A stretch of DNA of 64,000 nt from an uncultured Flavobacteriaceae bacterium (GCA_947494825.1 CANLWN010000007.1:149330-213329), one strand, 5' to 3'. Shown: positions 26,319-35,763, counted from the stretch's first letter. Notes: generated by a model not told the origin, from the letters alone. Made by a program: numbers and translations.

Positions 26319-27779
26319 ATGAAATACGGACTTTGGATTCTTCTCTTTGTATGCTGTATTTCTTTTCCCTCATTTGCCCAAGAGACATCGCTTCCCGATA
26401 GTTTGCAGACCATCGCGGAAACCACCACCATTAATGAGGTAGTACCCCAGAAAATTCCGGAAATCATTCCCAACGAGGGCTTTTCCATCAACAGTCTATG
26501 GCGGGGCATGTTGGGCATGGGTGTCTTGGTGCTTATTTCCTTTCTATTCAGCGCTAATAGAAGGGCCATCAACTGGAAGACCGTGGGTATTGGCCTAAGC
26601 ATCCAATTGCTTATCGCCATTGGGGTCCTGAAAGTACCCTTTATTAAGGTGGCATTTGAGAGTATAGGAAGGGTCTTCGTAAAAATCTTGGATTTCACTC
26701 GAGCGGGCAGTAAGTTCCTTTTTGAAGGATTGGTGGTGGATATGGATACTTTTGGGTTCATTTTTGCCTTTCAGGTACTCCCTACGATCATCTTCTTTTC
26801 GGCCTTGACATCTGTTTTATTCTACTTGGGAATCATCCAAAAAGTGGTCCGTGGCCTGGCCTGGCTGTTGACCCGATCTCTGGGTATTTCCGGGGCCGAA
26901 AGCCTTAGTATTGCGGGGAATATCTTTCTAGGTCAGACCGAAGCTCCATTGCTCATCAAGGCTTATTTGGAAAAAATGAACAAATCCGAGATCCTACTGG
27001 TAATGATCGGTGGGATGGCCACCGTGGCCGGCGCTGTTTTGGCCGCGTATATAGGGTTTTTAGGAGGTGATGATCCGGAGCTCCGATTGTATTTTGCCAA
27101 ACACCTTTTGGCCGCTTCCGTCATGGCGGCTCCCGGAGCCATTGTAATTTCCAAAATGCTCTACCCGCAAACCGAATCGGTCAATACGGAAGTACAGGTC
27201 TCCACCGAAAAAATCGGGGCCAACATTTTGGATGCCATTGCCAATGGCACCACGGAAGGCCTAAAATTAGCGGTAAACGTAGGTGCTATGTTGCTGGTCT
27301 TCGTTGCCTTTATTGCCATGCTCAATGGCATTTTTGGATGGATCGGTGATTTCACCACCCTGAACGAATTAATCGCCAAAAACACTGCCTACGACAAGTT
27401 TTCATTGGAAGCCATTCTCGGTACCGTCTTTGCCCCGCTCATGTGGCTTATAGGCGTTGCCAAGGAAGACATTATGCTTATGGGGCAATTGTTAGGGATT
27501 AAACTGGCAGCCAGTGAATTTATAGGATATATACAACTGGCCGAACTAAAAAATATGGCCAACACCACACATTTTACCTATAACAAGTCCGTCATCATGG
27601 CTACCTATATGCTCTGCGGCTTTGCTAATTTTGCCTCTATCGGTATTCAGATCGGAGGCATCGGTTCCTTAGCGCCCGGACAGCGAAAAACCCTTTCGGA
27701 GTTTGGGATGCGGGCCGTGCTTGGCGGCTCTCTAGCCTCGTTGCTCTCTGCCACCATAGCGGGAATGATCCTAGGATAA
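26319..27779 (+). CDS. Concentrative nucleoside transporter (CNT/NupC family)
   Basis: 486 aa. The N-terminal hydrophobic stretch MKYGLWILLFVCCISFPSFAQ resembles a signal peptide, followed by a ~35-residue hydrophilic segment and then the usual CNT core with about eight to ten membrane segments. The core motif NIFLGQTEAPLLIKAYL contains the EAP nucleoside-binding signature, and GFANFASIGIQIGGIG is the second half-repeat motif. It imports nucleosides with Na+ or H+. Sitting between the nuclease-like gene and thyA, it fits nucleotide salvage. Confidence 0.92.
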   Translation: MKYGLWILLFVCCISFPSFAQETSLPDSLQTIAETTTINEVVPQKIPEIIPNEGFSINSLWRGMLGMGVLVLISFLFSANRRAINWKTVGIGLSIQLLIAIGVLKVPFIKVAFESIGRVFVKILDFTRAGSKFLFEGLVVDMDTFGFIFAFQVLPTIIFFSALTSVLFYLGIIQKVVRGLAWLLTRSLGISGAESLSIAGNIFLGQTEAPLLIKAYLEKMNKSEILLVMIGGMATVAGAVLAAYIGFLGGDDPELRLYFAKHLLAASVMAAPGAIVISKMLYPQTESVNTEVQVSTEKIGANILDAIANGTTEGLKLAVNVGAMLLVFVAFIAMLNGIFGWIGDFTTLNELIAKNTAYDKFSLEAILGTVFAPLMWLIGVAKEDIMLMGQLLGIKLAASEFIGYIQLAELKNMANTTHFTYNKSVIMATYMLCGFANFASIGIQIGGIGSLAPGQRKTLSEFGMRAVLGGSLASLLSATIAGMILG

Positions 27780-27947
27780 CCCCAAGTTTTACGTTTTTGG
27801 TTGATAAAATTTTCATAACTATTTAGGTGCTTACCTTCGGGAATAGCGGTCTATATTTTATTTTAGCCAGACGATGGGCGTCATGGTCCGTCGGTCTAAC
27901 CCACAACACCCTAGTTGATACCTTAAAAAATAGTTGGAAAAGTACCT

Positions 27948-28772
27948 ATGAAACAATACCACGACTTACTGAAACATGTGCTCCAAAACGGAAACCAAAA
28001 GGGGGATAGAACGGGAACGGGAACTCTGAGCGTCTTTGGGCACCAAATGCGCTTTGACCTTAGCGAGGGCTTTCCGATGATCACCACAAAAAAGCTGCAC
28101 CTAAAGTCCATCATCCATGAGTTGCTCTGGTTTCTCAAGGGAGATACCAATGTAGGGTACTTGCAAGAAAACGGGGTCCGCATTTGGAACGAATGGGCCG
28201 ATGAAAAGGGCGACCTGGGTCCGGTATACGGACATCAATGGCGCAATTGGAACGGGGAGGATATAGACCAAATCCGGGAAATTGTGCACACCCTACGGAA
28301 CAACCCCAACAGCAGACGTATGCTGGTCTCTGCCTGGAACCCAAGCGTATTGCCAGACACCTCGGTTTCCTTTGCCGAGAATGTGGCCCAGGGCAAGGCC
28401 GCCCTACCACCCTGCCATGCTTTTTTCCAGTTTTATGTGGCCGATGGCAAACTGTCTTGCCAGTTGTACCAGCGCAGTGCCGATATTTTTCTAGGCGTCC
28501 CTTTTAACATTGCCTCCTATGCCCTATTCACCCTTATGATGGCCCAGGTCTGTGGCTACGCCCCGGGAGCGTTCATCCATACCTTTGGGGATGCCCACAT
28601 CTATACCAACCATATGGACCAGGTAAGCTTACAATTGAGCCGGGAACCCCGGGAACTTCCTAAAATGATCTTAAATCCCGAGGTAACGGATATCTTCGAT
28701 TTCACATTTGAGGATTTTACCCTGGTAGATTATAATCCCCACCCCCACATCAAGGGAGCCGTGGCTGTTTAA
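27948..28772 (+). CDS. thyA: Thymidylate synthase
   Basis: 274 aa. Makes dTMP from dUMP with methylene-tetrahydrofolate, leaving dihydrofolate for FolA (34480-34974). Active-site cysteine C156 in [12 protein letters not shown]; folate and dUMP motifs [39 protein letters not shown]. Start at the ATG giving [12 protein letters not shown], typical of the family. The 168-bp gap before it shows no clear signal. Confidence 0.98.
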   Translation: MKQYHDLLKHVLQNGNQKGDRTGTGTLSVFGHQMRFDLSEGFPMITTKKLHLKSIIHELLWFLKGDTNVGYLQENGVRIWNEWADEKGDLGPVYGHQWRNWNGEDIDQIREIVHTLRNNPNSRRMLVSAWNPSVLPDTSVSFAENVAQGKAALPPCHAFFQFYVADGKLSCQLYQRSADIFLGVPFNIASYALFTLMMAQVCGYAPGAFIHTFGDAHIYTNHMDQVSLQLSREPRELPKMILNPEVTDIFDFTFEDFTLVDYNPHPHIKGAVAV

Positions 28773-28782
28773 CACCATTTGC

Positions 28783-29973
28783 ATGAAACTATTTTCCTTG
28801 TTTTTTCTCGTATGCCTCCATTCTGGCTTTTCGCAGGAGGGGAAAATATATACCTCAAATGAAGTTGAAAGCCATCCATCCTTTGAAGGGTTTGAATGCG
28901 TTGACATGAGTGGGCTCAATTGTTTTGAAAATCAACTGAACGCCCACATAAAATCAACTATCCAATATCCGGAGGAAGCAATGAATAAAAACCTATCAGG
29001 GAAAGTCTATTTGCAGTTCATTATACAGAAAACAGGAAAAATTACGGACATTAAGGCAAGGGGTACCCATGGGTCCTTTGAACGGGAGGGCCTACGGATA
29101 ATTCAGCAAATAACCAAATTAACTCCGGCCAAGGTAAACGGAAGTCCGGTTTCATTAATTTTTAATCACCCTATAAACTTCAGTTTTGACAAAGAGAAAG
29201 TCGGGGAAACTTCAATCTATTTTCCAAGGGAACAGCTTGTTCATCCAAAATGCGAGGCTGCCGGTGACCCGACTGCTTGTTTAAACCAGATTATCCAGGA
29301 AAAAGTAGCAACCGTTTTATATGAGGAGCGGAAAAATGTGAAAAACGGCAAGGATTCCTTGGCCATCCGTATTTCCTTTGGCATCCTGGACAACGGTACT
29401 TTGCCGGACGAACCTTTAGATATAAGTATCTCTGGTATTGAGCTGCGCAAAAAGTCCCGAAAAACCTTAGCGCAGAAAATTCGGCAAATGCCCTCCCTTA
29501 AAGTCCTGAACAGAAAATCATATTTTTATAGGACACGTCACGTTTTCAATTTTACCTTTCGCCACGGTGCTGACGGAAAATTGGAATCCATACCCCATAA
29601 AAAGAGATACGAGGGAGGAACTATTGAGGAAATACCCATTTTCCCAGGCTGTGAAGGCCTTAGCTATACTAAAGCAACCACGTGTTTCAATTCCAAAATG
29701 CAGCAACACATTAGAAGGCATTTCCAATATCCAAAGGAAGCAATACGAAAGAACATTTCGGGAAAAGTGGAGGTCACAATGAACATTGGTAAAAGTGGAG
29801 AAGTTGAAAGTATAAGGGCGAAAGGTCCCCACTCCCTCTTAGAACAGGAAGCTATTAGAATTATAAAACTTCTCCCAAAGTTTAAGCCCGCACTTGGCAA
29901 TGGTTTACCGGTTACCATCCCGTATTCCGTCCCTATTACTTTTGGCCTAAAGTCCACCAGGGTTTCAAATTAA
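28783..29973 (+). CDS. Periplasmic protein with two TonB C-terminal-like domains
   Basis: 396 aa. Signal peptide MKLFSLFFLVCLHSGFSQ, then two diverged copies of the same ~100-residue unit: ~31-135 (CFENQLNAHIKSTIQYPEEAMNKN then LSGKVYLQFIIQKTGKI) and ~282-386 (CFNSKMQQHIRRHFQYPKEAIRKN then ISGKVEVTMNIGKSGEV). The YPxEA...SGKV pattern is that of TonB C-terminal domains. There is no membrane anchor or Pro-rich linker, so it is not a normal energizing TonB; binding of TonB-box or envelope proteins is a guess. It follows thyA by 10 bp. Confidence 0.8.
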   Translation: MKLFSLFFLVCLHSGFSQEGKIYTSNEVESHPSFEGFECVDMSGLNCFENQLNAHIKSTIQYPEEAMNKNLSGKVYLQFIIQKTGKITDIKARGTHGSFEREGLRIIQQITKLTPAKVNGSPVSLIFNHPINFSFDKEKVGETSIYFPREQLVHPKCEAAGDPTACLNQIIQEKVATVLYEERKNVKNGKDSLAIRISFGILDNGTLPDEPLDISISGIELRKKSRKTLAQKIRQMPSLKVLNRKSYFYRTRHVFNFTFRHGADGKLESIPHKKRYEGGTIEEIPIFPGCEGLSYTKATTCFNSKMQQHIRRHFQYPKEAIRKNISGKVEVTMNIGKSGEVESIRAKGPHSLLEQEAIRIIKLLPKFKPALGNGLPVTIPYSVPITFGLKSTRVSN

Positions 29974-30040
29974 CATCTTCTTAACCGGGTAGGGATCTCA
30001 AAAACCATAATTTCAGTATCTTTAAGGTATAATTTATCTC

Positions 30041-31201
30041 ATGATACTTACGGAAAACCTGCTCGACTTCTTTCGGGATACCCGAAAGCATACGGAGGCC
30101 ATCTGCTCTCCCTTGGAAATTGAGGATTATGTAGTGCAGCCCATCGTGGATGTGTCCCCGCCTAAATGGCATTTGGGCCATACCACTTGGTTCTTTGAGG
30201 AATTTATACTAAAGCCATACGGCGAAGGCTACCACCTTTTTGATGAGGATTTCTCCTTTGTCTTCAACAGCTACTATGAAACTGTTGGCAAGCGGGTAGT
30301 GCGATCGGACCGTGGCAATCTCTCCAGACCATCGGTGCAACAGGTCTACGCCTATAGAACCTATGTTACCAAGGCCATGGTATCCCTGCTCGAAAAAAAC
30401 CAAAGTCAGGAACTGCTCGACCTCTTGGAAATTGGCATACACCATGAAAAACAACATCAGGAACTGTTACTTACCGATATCAAGTATATTTTGGGCAATA
30501 ATCCACTACTCCCCGCCTATTCCGACACCTTTGAGGAGTATGTGCCGGAAGATCATGGAAGGGAATGGATTTCCATGGACGAGGGCCTGTATGAAATTGG
30601 GCATAATTCCCCGGATTTTTGCTATGACAATGAACTGGGTCGGCACAAGGTTTTCCTACCTTCCTATGAAATCTCCAATAAATTGGTGACCAATGGGGAA
30701 TTTATGGCCTTCATCCAAGCTGGGGGATACCAACAATTTGATCTCTGGCATGCCGAAGCCTGGGATTGGGTAAACCAAGAACAGGTAACCGCTCCTTTAT
30801 ATTGGCACAATATTGAGGGAGAATGGCACCATTATTCCCTTAAGGGCCTGCGTAAAATTGAGCCGGATCAGCCGCTGGCCCATATCTCCTATTTTGAGGC
30901 CTTTGCGTATGCGCAATGGAAACAATGCAGACTGCCCACGGAATTTGAGTGGGAAGCTGCCCAAGAATTTTTTCCTTGGGGCAAGCGATGGGAATGGACG
31001 GAAAGCGCGTACATGCCCTACCCTTCCTATAAGAAGGCCGAAGGTGCCCTGGGCGAGTACAATGGGAAGTTCATGGTTAACCAAAAAGTGCTTCGGGGCG
31101 GCTCCGTAGCTACGCCCCAAAAACATACCAGGCCCACCTATCGCAATTTTTTCCACCCCAATTTAAGATGGCAGTTTACCGGATTAAGGTTGGCCAAATA
31201 A
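30041..31201 (+). CDS. egtB: Ergothioneine biosynthesis protein EgtB (sulfoxide synthase)
   Basis: 386 aa non-heme iron enzyme that joins hercynine (trimethylhistidine) to a thiol, with oxygen, as a sulfoxide. N-terminal DinB-like domain with iron ligands expected in HLGH (H47) and HHEKQH (H135, H139); C-terminal formylglycine-generating-enzyme fold from ~170, with PTEFEWEAA and VLRGGSVATPQKHTRPTYRNFF. First gene of egtB, egtD, DUF427. No EgtA or EgtC is visible, so cysteine rather than gamma-glutamylcysteine may be the thiol donor (inference). Confidence 0.92.
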   Translation: MILTENLLDFFRDTRKHTEAICSPLEIEDYVVQPIVDVSPPKWHLGHTTWFFEEFILKPYGEGYHLFDEDFSFVFNSYYETVGKRVVRSDRGNLSRPSVQQVYAYRTYVTKAMVSLLEKNQSQELLDLLEIGIHHEKQHQELLLTDIKYILGNNPLLPAYSDTFEEYVPEDHGREWISMDEGLYEIGHNSPDFCYDNELGRHKVFLPSYEISNKLVTNGEFMAFIQAGGYQQFDLWHAEAWDWVNQEQVTAPLYWHNIEGEWHHYSLKGLRKIEPDQPLAHISYFEAFAYAQWKQCRLPTEFEWEAAQEFFPWGKRWEWTESAYMPYPSYKKAEGALGEYNGKFMVNQKVLRGGSVATPQKHTRPTYRNFFHPNLRWQFTGLRLAK

Positions 31202-31217
31202 TTTCGACTTAAGCAGC

Positions 31218-32189
31218 ATGCAGCAAAAAACAAGCACCATTTTCAAATCGCAATTTGAAGAAGAGGTATTTCAGGGCCTCTCCGAGTACCCCAAACACCT
31301 ATCCTCCAAGTACTTTTACGATGAACGGGGAGACAAACTCTTTCAGGATATTATGGATATGCCCGAGTACTATCTCACGGATTGCGAGTTTGAGATCCTT
31401 TCTACATACAAAGAGGAGATTGCACGCCTTTTCAGCGCTGGTACCGAGGAATTTAACCTGGTGGAATTGGGAGCAGGCGACGGAAAAAAAACAAAAATCC
31501 TTTTGCGCTATTTTTCAGAACAGCGTATCAATTTCACCTATTTGCCCATAGATATCAGTCAGAATGCCTTGGACCAACTGGAAAAATCGGTGGGTGAGGA
31601 ACTACCAAAGGTGCCAGTTCAAACACAGCAGGGCACCTATTTTGAAACACTGGAGAGCATTAACCGTTTGGACCATACCAAGAAGGTCATTCTATTTTTG
31701 GGATCCAATATCGGGAATCTTTTGCACCCCCAGGCTATAGAATTTTTAAAACACATTCAGGAATTGATGCAAGCCGGAGATTTACTTTTCATAGGTTTTG
31801 ACCAGAAAAAACATCCACAGACCATTCTGGATGCCTACAACGATGCGGCCGGTATCACAGAAGCATTCAATAAAAATGTGTTGGCCCGCATCAACAAGGA
31901 ACTGGACGGTAATTTTGATTTGGACAAATTCCTACACTGGGAAGTTTATGACCCGGAAACAGGGACGGCCAAAAGTTATCTGGTAGCCAAGGAATCCCAG
32001 ACCGTTCGCATTGAAAAACTCCAGCTCACGGTAACTTTTAAACCCTGGGAGACCATACATACAGAAATCTCCCAAAAATATGATAATGAGACCGTGTGCT
32101 GGCTTGCGGAAAAGGCTGGCTTGCAAGTAGAAACAGAGTTCGGCGACCCCCAAAATCAATATAAGAATTACATTTTCAAGAAAAAATAA
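31218..32189 (+). CDS. egtD: L-histidine N-alpha-methyltransferase EgtD
   Basis: 323 aa SAM-dependent enzyme that trimethylates histidine to hercynine. Motifs: YPKHLSSKYFYDERGDKLFQDIMDMPEYYLTDCE at ~20-55 (substrate region; two adjoining segments), SAM-binding NLVELGAGDGKKTKILL, and FLGSNIGNL. Sixteen bp after egtB, and ended 5 bp before the DUF427 gene, so clearly one operon. Each turnover uses three SAM. Confidence 0.94.
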   Translation: MQQKTSTIFKSQFEEEVFQGLSEYPKHLSSKYFYDERGDKLFQDIMDMPEYYLTDCEFEILSTYKEEIARLFSAGTEEFNLVELGAGDGKKTKILLRYFSEQRINFTYLPIDISQNALDQLEKSVGEELPKVPVQTQQGTYFETLESINRLDHTKKVILFLGSNIGNLLHPQAIEFLKHIQELMQAGDLLFIGFDQKKHPQTILDAYNDAAGITEAFNKNVLARINKELDGNFDLDKFLHWEVYDPETGTAKSYLVAKESQTVRIEKLQLTVTFKPWETIHTEISQKYDNETVCWLAEKAGLQVETEFGDPQNQYKNYIFKKK

Positions 32190-32194
32190 GAGGT

Positions 32195-32476
32195 ATGAAA
32201 GCTATTTGGAACAATACAGTAGTTGCGGAAAGTGATGAAACGGTAGTGGTAGAAAACAATCATTACTTCCCTGCAGAGAGCATCAAAAAGGAATATTTTA
32301 AACCCAGTAACACCCACACCACATGTCCATGGAAGGGCCTTGCATCGTACTATACCCTATCTGTGGATGGCGAAGAGAACCCCGATGCAGCCTGGTACTA
32401 TCCGGAAGTGAGCGAACTGGCCAGGTCCATAAAGGGACGGGTGGCCTTCTGGAAGGGCGTTACCATTGAGGAATAG
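32195..32476 (+). CDS. DUF427 domain-containing protein
   Basis: 93 aa, complete. Family motifs: MKAIWNNTVVAESDETVVVENNHYFP (two adjoining stretches), TTCPWKGLASYYTL and DAAWYYPEVSELARSIKGRVAFWKGV. A small all-beta protein of unknown function. Third gene of the ergothioneine operon, 5 bp after egtD, which suggests an accessory role there, for example in metabolite handling; that is only context. Confidence 0.9.
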   Translation: MKAIWNNTVVAESDETVVVENNHYFPAESIKKEYFKPSNTHTTCPWKGLASYYTLSVDGEENPDAAWYYPEVSELARSIKGRVAFWKGVTIEE

Positions 32477-32501
32477 TCCCCAATGGCAACCCTTTGATCC
32501 A

Positions 32502-32798
32502 TTAAACTTCCAAAACCGCGTTTTCCGAGCCCGCGAAATCGTTCCACTGGTAGCGATCGGCTTCAGCTTCGTTGACGTAATTGCCGTCAATCAAGTACCT
32601 AAACTCATAAGAGCTTTCCTTGGGAAGGTCGAACGTTCCTTTAAATGTTCCGTTCTTTAATTTTTTAAGCGTGCTGCCCTTGGGGTTCCAATCGTTGAAA
32701 TCTCCAACAACAGCCACTTTTTTAGCATCTTCTGCAGGTACTGTAAAGGTCACTTTACATACTGGTTTAGTCTTTAAATATTGTTTAGCAATAGACAT
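32502..32798 (-). CDS. Small isoamylase N-terminal (CBM48-like) domain protein
   Basis: 98 aa. Single beta-sandwich resembling the glycogen-binding domain of AMPK beta and branching enzymes: CKVTFTVPAEDAKKVAVVGDFNDWNP, FKGTFDLPKESSYEFRYLIDG and YVNEAEADRYQWNDF (fragments in order). There is no catalytic domain. The WNP and Tyr/Trp residues suit alpha-glucan binding, but no glycogen gene is nearby. Convergent with the DUF427 gene. Confidence 0.85.
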   Translation of the reverse strand: MSIAKQYLKTKPVCKVTFTVPAEDAKKVAVVGDFNDWNPKGSTLKKLKNGTFKGTFDLPKESSYEFRYLIDGNYVNEAEADRYQWNDFAGSENAVLEV

Positions 32799-32948
32799 AA
32801 TGTTCTGATTTTAAATTACGCTGCAAAACAAAGTATTAAATCGCTCACCCGCAATGATTAAAATCATATTTATCGATTTGATAAAATTAGGCTGACAATA
32901 TGTTCACTTTGACAAAAAACACGGCGTAATTTTTGAAGAGGCAAAATG

Positions 32949-34034
32949 CTACTTCCCTGTTTTTAAGATTTCTACAAGTCTATCAATGTCATTTTCGGTG
33001 TTATAAAAGTGAAAACTGAATCGAATCCCCGTACCGCGGAGCGAACAGATAACATCTTTCTGGGCAAGCTGTCCATATATTCGTTCATTACCCTTGATAT
33101 TGAATATGGTACTATGCCCTTCTCGTTTCAGCACGGCTTCTTCCAAGAGTCCCAGCTCTGCAAAGGCTATTTTTGCCTTGACCGACAGTTGTTCATTTTG
33201 CCGTGCTACGGTTTGCATGCCCAAGCGTGTTAGATAATCCAAGGAGAATTTGAGACTGCCAAAACTCAAGGTGTCCAGATGCCCCGGTTCCAAGCGCTTG
33301 GCAAAACGGACTTTTCCATTTTTGGACACATCCCCGTTAGCGGCATTGAGGCCGATTGTTCTTAAGTGGAACCTGTCTTTTATTTCTTCCTTGAAAAGCG
33401 CAAACCCGTTGCCATGGCCGGCCAGTAACCATTTATACCCGCTCGCCAATAAAACGTCCAATCCCGACTTTTCAAAATCGAAGTCCCTCGTACCACAGAA
33501 TTGCGTGCCGTCCGCAAGGATGATCAAATCCGGATAGTTTTGTTTTAAGCGCTTCAAAAACTTAAGATCTATCTGTATACCGTTCACCCATTGCACCAAA
33601 CTAAGGGCAAGGACAGAAATACGGTCCTGTTCTATCTTCGCGAGGATGTTTTCTTCCAGGTTTTCATCAATTGTTGCGTAGGAAATAATGAAGTCCCTAT
33701 TTTCAAAGGGCCAATTTACCGAAGGGTAATCCCCTTCGAGCAATAATACCCGAGCATCCTGGTCCAGTCCCTCTAAAAGCATGTTGAGGCCAAGGGAAAA
33801 ATTAGGGATCAGAGCCACACTCTCCCGGCTACAGTTAAAAAATGTACCGACCGTGGTCCTGGTTTCGGAGATAAGGCCAACGCACACCTTCTTGGCAGGA
33901 ATACCGTCGATCAGAAAGTCTAGATCGTGCTCCTGTCTCCATTGCAGTAAACCGTCATAGAGCAATCCGGAGGCAGCAGTGTTGGCGTAAAGATATTGAT
34001 TAAGCAAGGGAAATTCCTCTGTGAGCTTTTGCAT
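32949..34034 (-). CDS. Aminotransferase class V-fold PLP enzyme
   Basis: 361 aa with the start MQKLTEEFPLLNQYLYANTA. Fold-type I PLP enzyme of the cysteine desulfurase/isopenicillin-epimerase group: NTAASG near the N-terminus, LADGTQFCG for the cofactor-binding aspartate region, and the PLP lysine in LLASGYKWLLAGHGNGF. The substrate is not readable. Because it lies beside egtBD and members of this group include EgtE sulfoxide lyases, EgtE activity is a possibility, although the gene is on the opposite strand. A desulfurase or other lyase is equally possible. Confidence 0.8.
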   Translation of the reverse strand: MQKLTEEFPLLNQYLYANTAASGLLYDGLLQWRQEHDLDFLIDGIPAKKVCVGLISETRTTVGTFFNCSRESVALIPNFSLGLNMLLEGLDQDARVLLLEGDYPSVNWPFENRDFIISYATIDENLEENILAKIEQDRISVLALSLVQWVNGIQIDLKFLKRLKQNYPDLIILADGTQFCGTRDFDFEKSGLDVLLASGYKWLLAGHGNGFALFKEEIKDRFHLRTIGLNAANGDVSKNGKVRFAKRLEPGHLDTLSFGSLKFSLDYLTRLGMQTVARQNEQLSVKAKIAFAELGLLEEAVLKREGHSTIFNIKGNERIYGQLAQKDVICSLRGTGIRFSFHFYNTENDIDRLVEILKTGK

Positions 34035-34044
34035 GCGGCACAAA

Positions 34045-34072
34045 TTGATAAATTGGATTTGTGGTATCTTTG
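34045..34072 (+). promoter_or_regulatory. Promoter of the 2TM-folA unit
   Basis: TTG (34045-34047), 17-nt spacer, TATCTTTG (34065-34072), matching the Bacteroidota TTG/TAnnTTTG pattern, 22 bp before the start of the 2TM gene. Confidence 0.55.
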
Positions 34073-34093
34073 CGAGTAAAGATAGGTATTAGC

Positions 34094-34480
34094 ATGCTTT
34101 CCAAAAATAAAAACGAGGCCGAAATAAATTTGGAACAACACGAATTGCTCGAAACTGCCCAAACCCGAATAAAGCAGAAAAAGCGATTGTTTACCCATTT
34201 TGTGGTTTTTCTTATAGGCAGTGTTTTCCTCATCTTGATCAACAAGATCCTAAAGTACGGTGAGGCCTACGATTGGTTTATCTGGGCAATTACCCTATGG
34301 GCCTTCCTATTTGTGGTGCACGCGTTCAATGTCTTTGTTACACAGAAATTCATGGGCAAGGAATGGGAGCGAAAACAAAGGGAAAAGCTGGTCTTGAAAC
34401 AGAAACAGAAAATTGCGGCCCTACAAAAGGAAATTGAGACAGATTTCCCCATTTCCAACATTAATAAAAAAAAAGAATAG
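34094..34480 (+). CDS. 2TM domain-containing protein
   Basis: 128 aa. Two membrane helices (LFTHFVVFLIGSVFLILI and WFIWAITLWAFLFVVHAFNVF) flanked by basic and acidic helices (QTRIKQKKR before, KEWERKQREKLVLKQKQKI after). This 2TM module is frequent in Flavobacteriaceae, alone or fused to histidine kinases. Function unknown. Its TAG stop shares one base with the GTG start of folA (TAGTG), implying coupled translation. Confidence 0.85.
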   Translation: MLSKNKNEAEINLEQHELLETAQTRIKQKKRLFTHFVVFLIGSVFLILINKILKYGEAYDWFIWAITLWAFLFVVHAFNVFVTQKFMGKEWERKQREKLVLKQKQKIAALQKEIETDFPISNINKKKE

Positions 34481-34974
34481 TGCAGGACATCATTCTTATT
34501 GCGGCGGCAGCTGAAAATGACGCCTTGGGTCAGGATAATGATTTGCTTTGGCACCTACCAGATGATTTTAAACGCTTTAAACGGCTCACGCTGGGGTACA
34601 AGATTATCATGGGCCGCAAAACCTTTGAAAGTTTTCCAAAACCCCTTCCCAAAAGGATACATATCGTCATCACTCGAGACCGGAACTACAGCCCAAAATT
34701 TCCTGACTGTATTGTTGTGCACTCTCTCAAAGAGGCCCTTAATCATGTAGATAAGGGAGAGACCACCTATATTATCGGGGGTGGTGAAATCTACCAGCTT
34801 GCCTTGGAAATCGCCAACAAAATAGAACTTACCCGAATACACCATGAATTTGAAGCCGACACCTTTTTCCCAAGGATTGATGAAACCCAATGGAAGCTGG
34901 TGGCATCGGAATATCATGCAAAGGACGATAGACATGCCTATGATTTCACCTACCTGAGCTACGAGAAAAAATAG
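34480..34974 (+). CDS. folA: Dihydrofolate reductase
   Basis: 164 aa. Reduces dihydrofolate to tetrahydrofolate with NADPH, completing the ThyA cycle. Family motifs: IAAAAENDALGQDNDLLWHLPDDFKRFK, with the catalytic acidic residue in the LPDD segment, IIMGRKTFESFPKPLP, and YIIGGGEIYQLAL. The GTG start at 34480 gives the typical N-terminus; no nearer ATG fits. Trimethoprim-type target. Confidence 0.96.
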   Translation: MQDIILIAAAAENDALGQDNDLLWHLPDDFKRFKRLTLGYKIIMGRKTFESFPKPLPKRIHIVITRDRNYSPKFPDCIVVHSLKEALNHVDKGETTYIIGGGEIYQLALEIANKIELTRIHHEFEADTFFPRIDETQWKLVASEYHAKDDRHAYDFTYLSYEKK

Positions 34975-34977
34975 CGT

Positions 34978-35763
34978 TTAGAAATTGTGTTGTTCTACTG
35001 TGTAATTGGCCGTTACATCGGACAAAAAATCCTTCAATATTGCGGTGTCGGAATTGGAATAAAATAAATGGCTACTAGCCCTGGGATGCGAGTGCATCAA
35101 ATTGTTTTGCTTTAAAACATGTAAGGTCTGCCGGGCTACGGCCTCCCCTGAATCCAAAATCTTCACATGGGGCGGGAGCATCCGCTTCAGTACAGGGATC
35201 AAATAGGGGTAATGGGTGCAGCCCAGAACAAGATAATCAATATCCTTTTCCAACATGGGCGCCAGGAACTTCCCGAGCAATTCCTTGGTCTCTTCCGTAT
35301 TGATCTTGCCCTTTTCTATCAAGGATACCAGTCCCGCTCCCTCACGTTCAATAACAGTTATGCCGTTTGCGTGGTTTTTGGCCGTGCTATGGAATAGCTG
35401 GCTGGTGAGGGTTCCCTTCGTGGCCAGGACACCTACCGTTTTAGAGCGTGATTGCAGTGCAGCAGGCTTAATGGCAGGCTCTATCCCGATGAACGGAACT
35501 TTATACTGTTTGCGTAGTTGGTCTATGGCATTCGTAGTAGCTGTGTTGCAAGCCACCACAATGAGCTTACAACCCCTATTGAGCAAAAACTCCGTGTTCT
35601 TTATACTTAGCTCAAGTATTTCGGCATGGGGTCTTCCACCGTATGGGGCGTTCTTGCTATCTGCCAGATACACGGTGTCCTCATAGGGCAACAGCTTGTG
35701 GATTTCTTTCCAGATGGAAGTTCCGCCTATGCCAGAATCAAAAATACCAATGGGATCGTTCAT
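34978..35763 (-). CDS. murI: Glutamate racemase
   Basis: 261 aa. Supplies D-glutamate for peptidoglycan. Both catalytic cysteines are present: VACNTATT (C72) and LGCTHYP (C182), with GIFDSGIGG at the N-terminus. The ATG at 35763 is preferred over a TTG one codon earlier. Separated from the OmpH genes by their terminator but in the conserved order bamA, ompH, ompH, murI. Confidence 0.96.
   Translation of the reverse strand: MNDPIGIFDSGIGGTSIWKEIHKLLPYEDTVYLADSKNAPYGGRPHAEILELSIKNTEFLLNRGCKLIVVACNTATTNAIDQLRKQYKVPFIGIEPAIKPAALQSRSKTVGVLATKGTLTSQLFHSTAKNHANGITVIEREGAGLVSLIEKGKINTEETKELLGKFLAPMLEKDIDYLVLGCTHYPYLIPVLKRMLPPHVKILDSGEAVARQTLHVLKQNNLMHSHPRASSHLFYSNSDTAILKDFLSDVTANYTVEQHNF

Noticed and set aside
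27780..27947. Possible riboswitch before thyA
   Set aside because: Only short 4-bp complementarities were found and no known folate-riboswitch motif.
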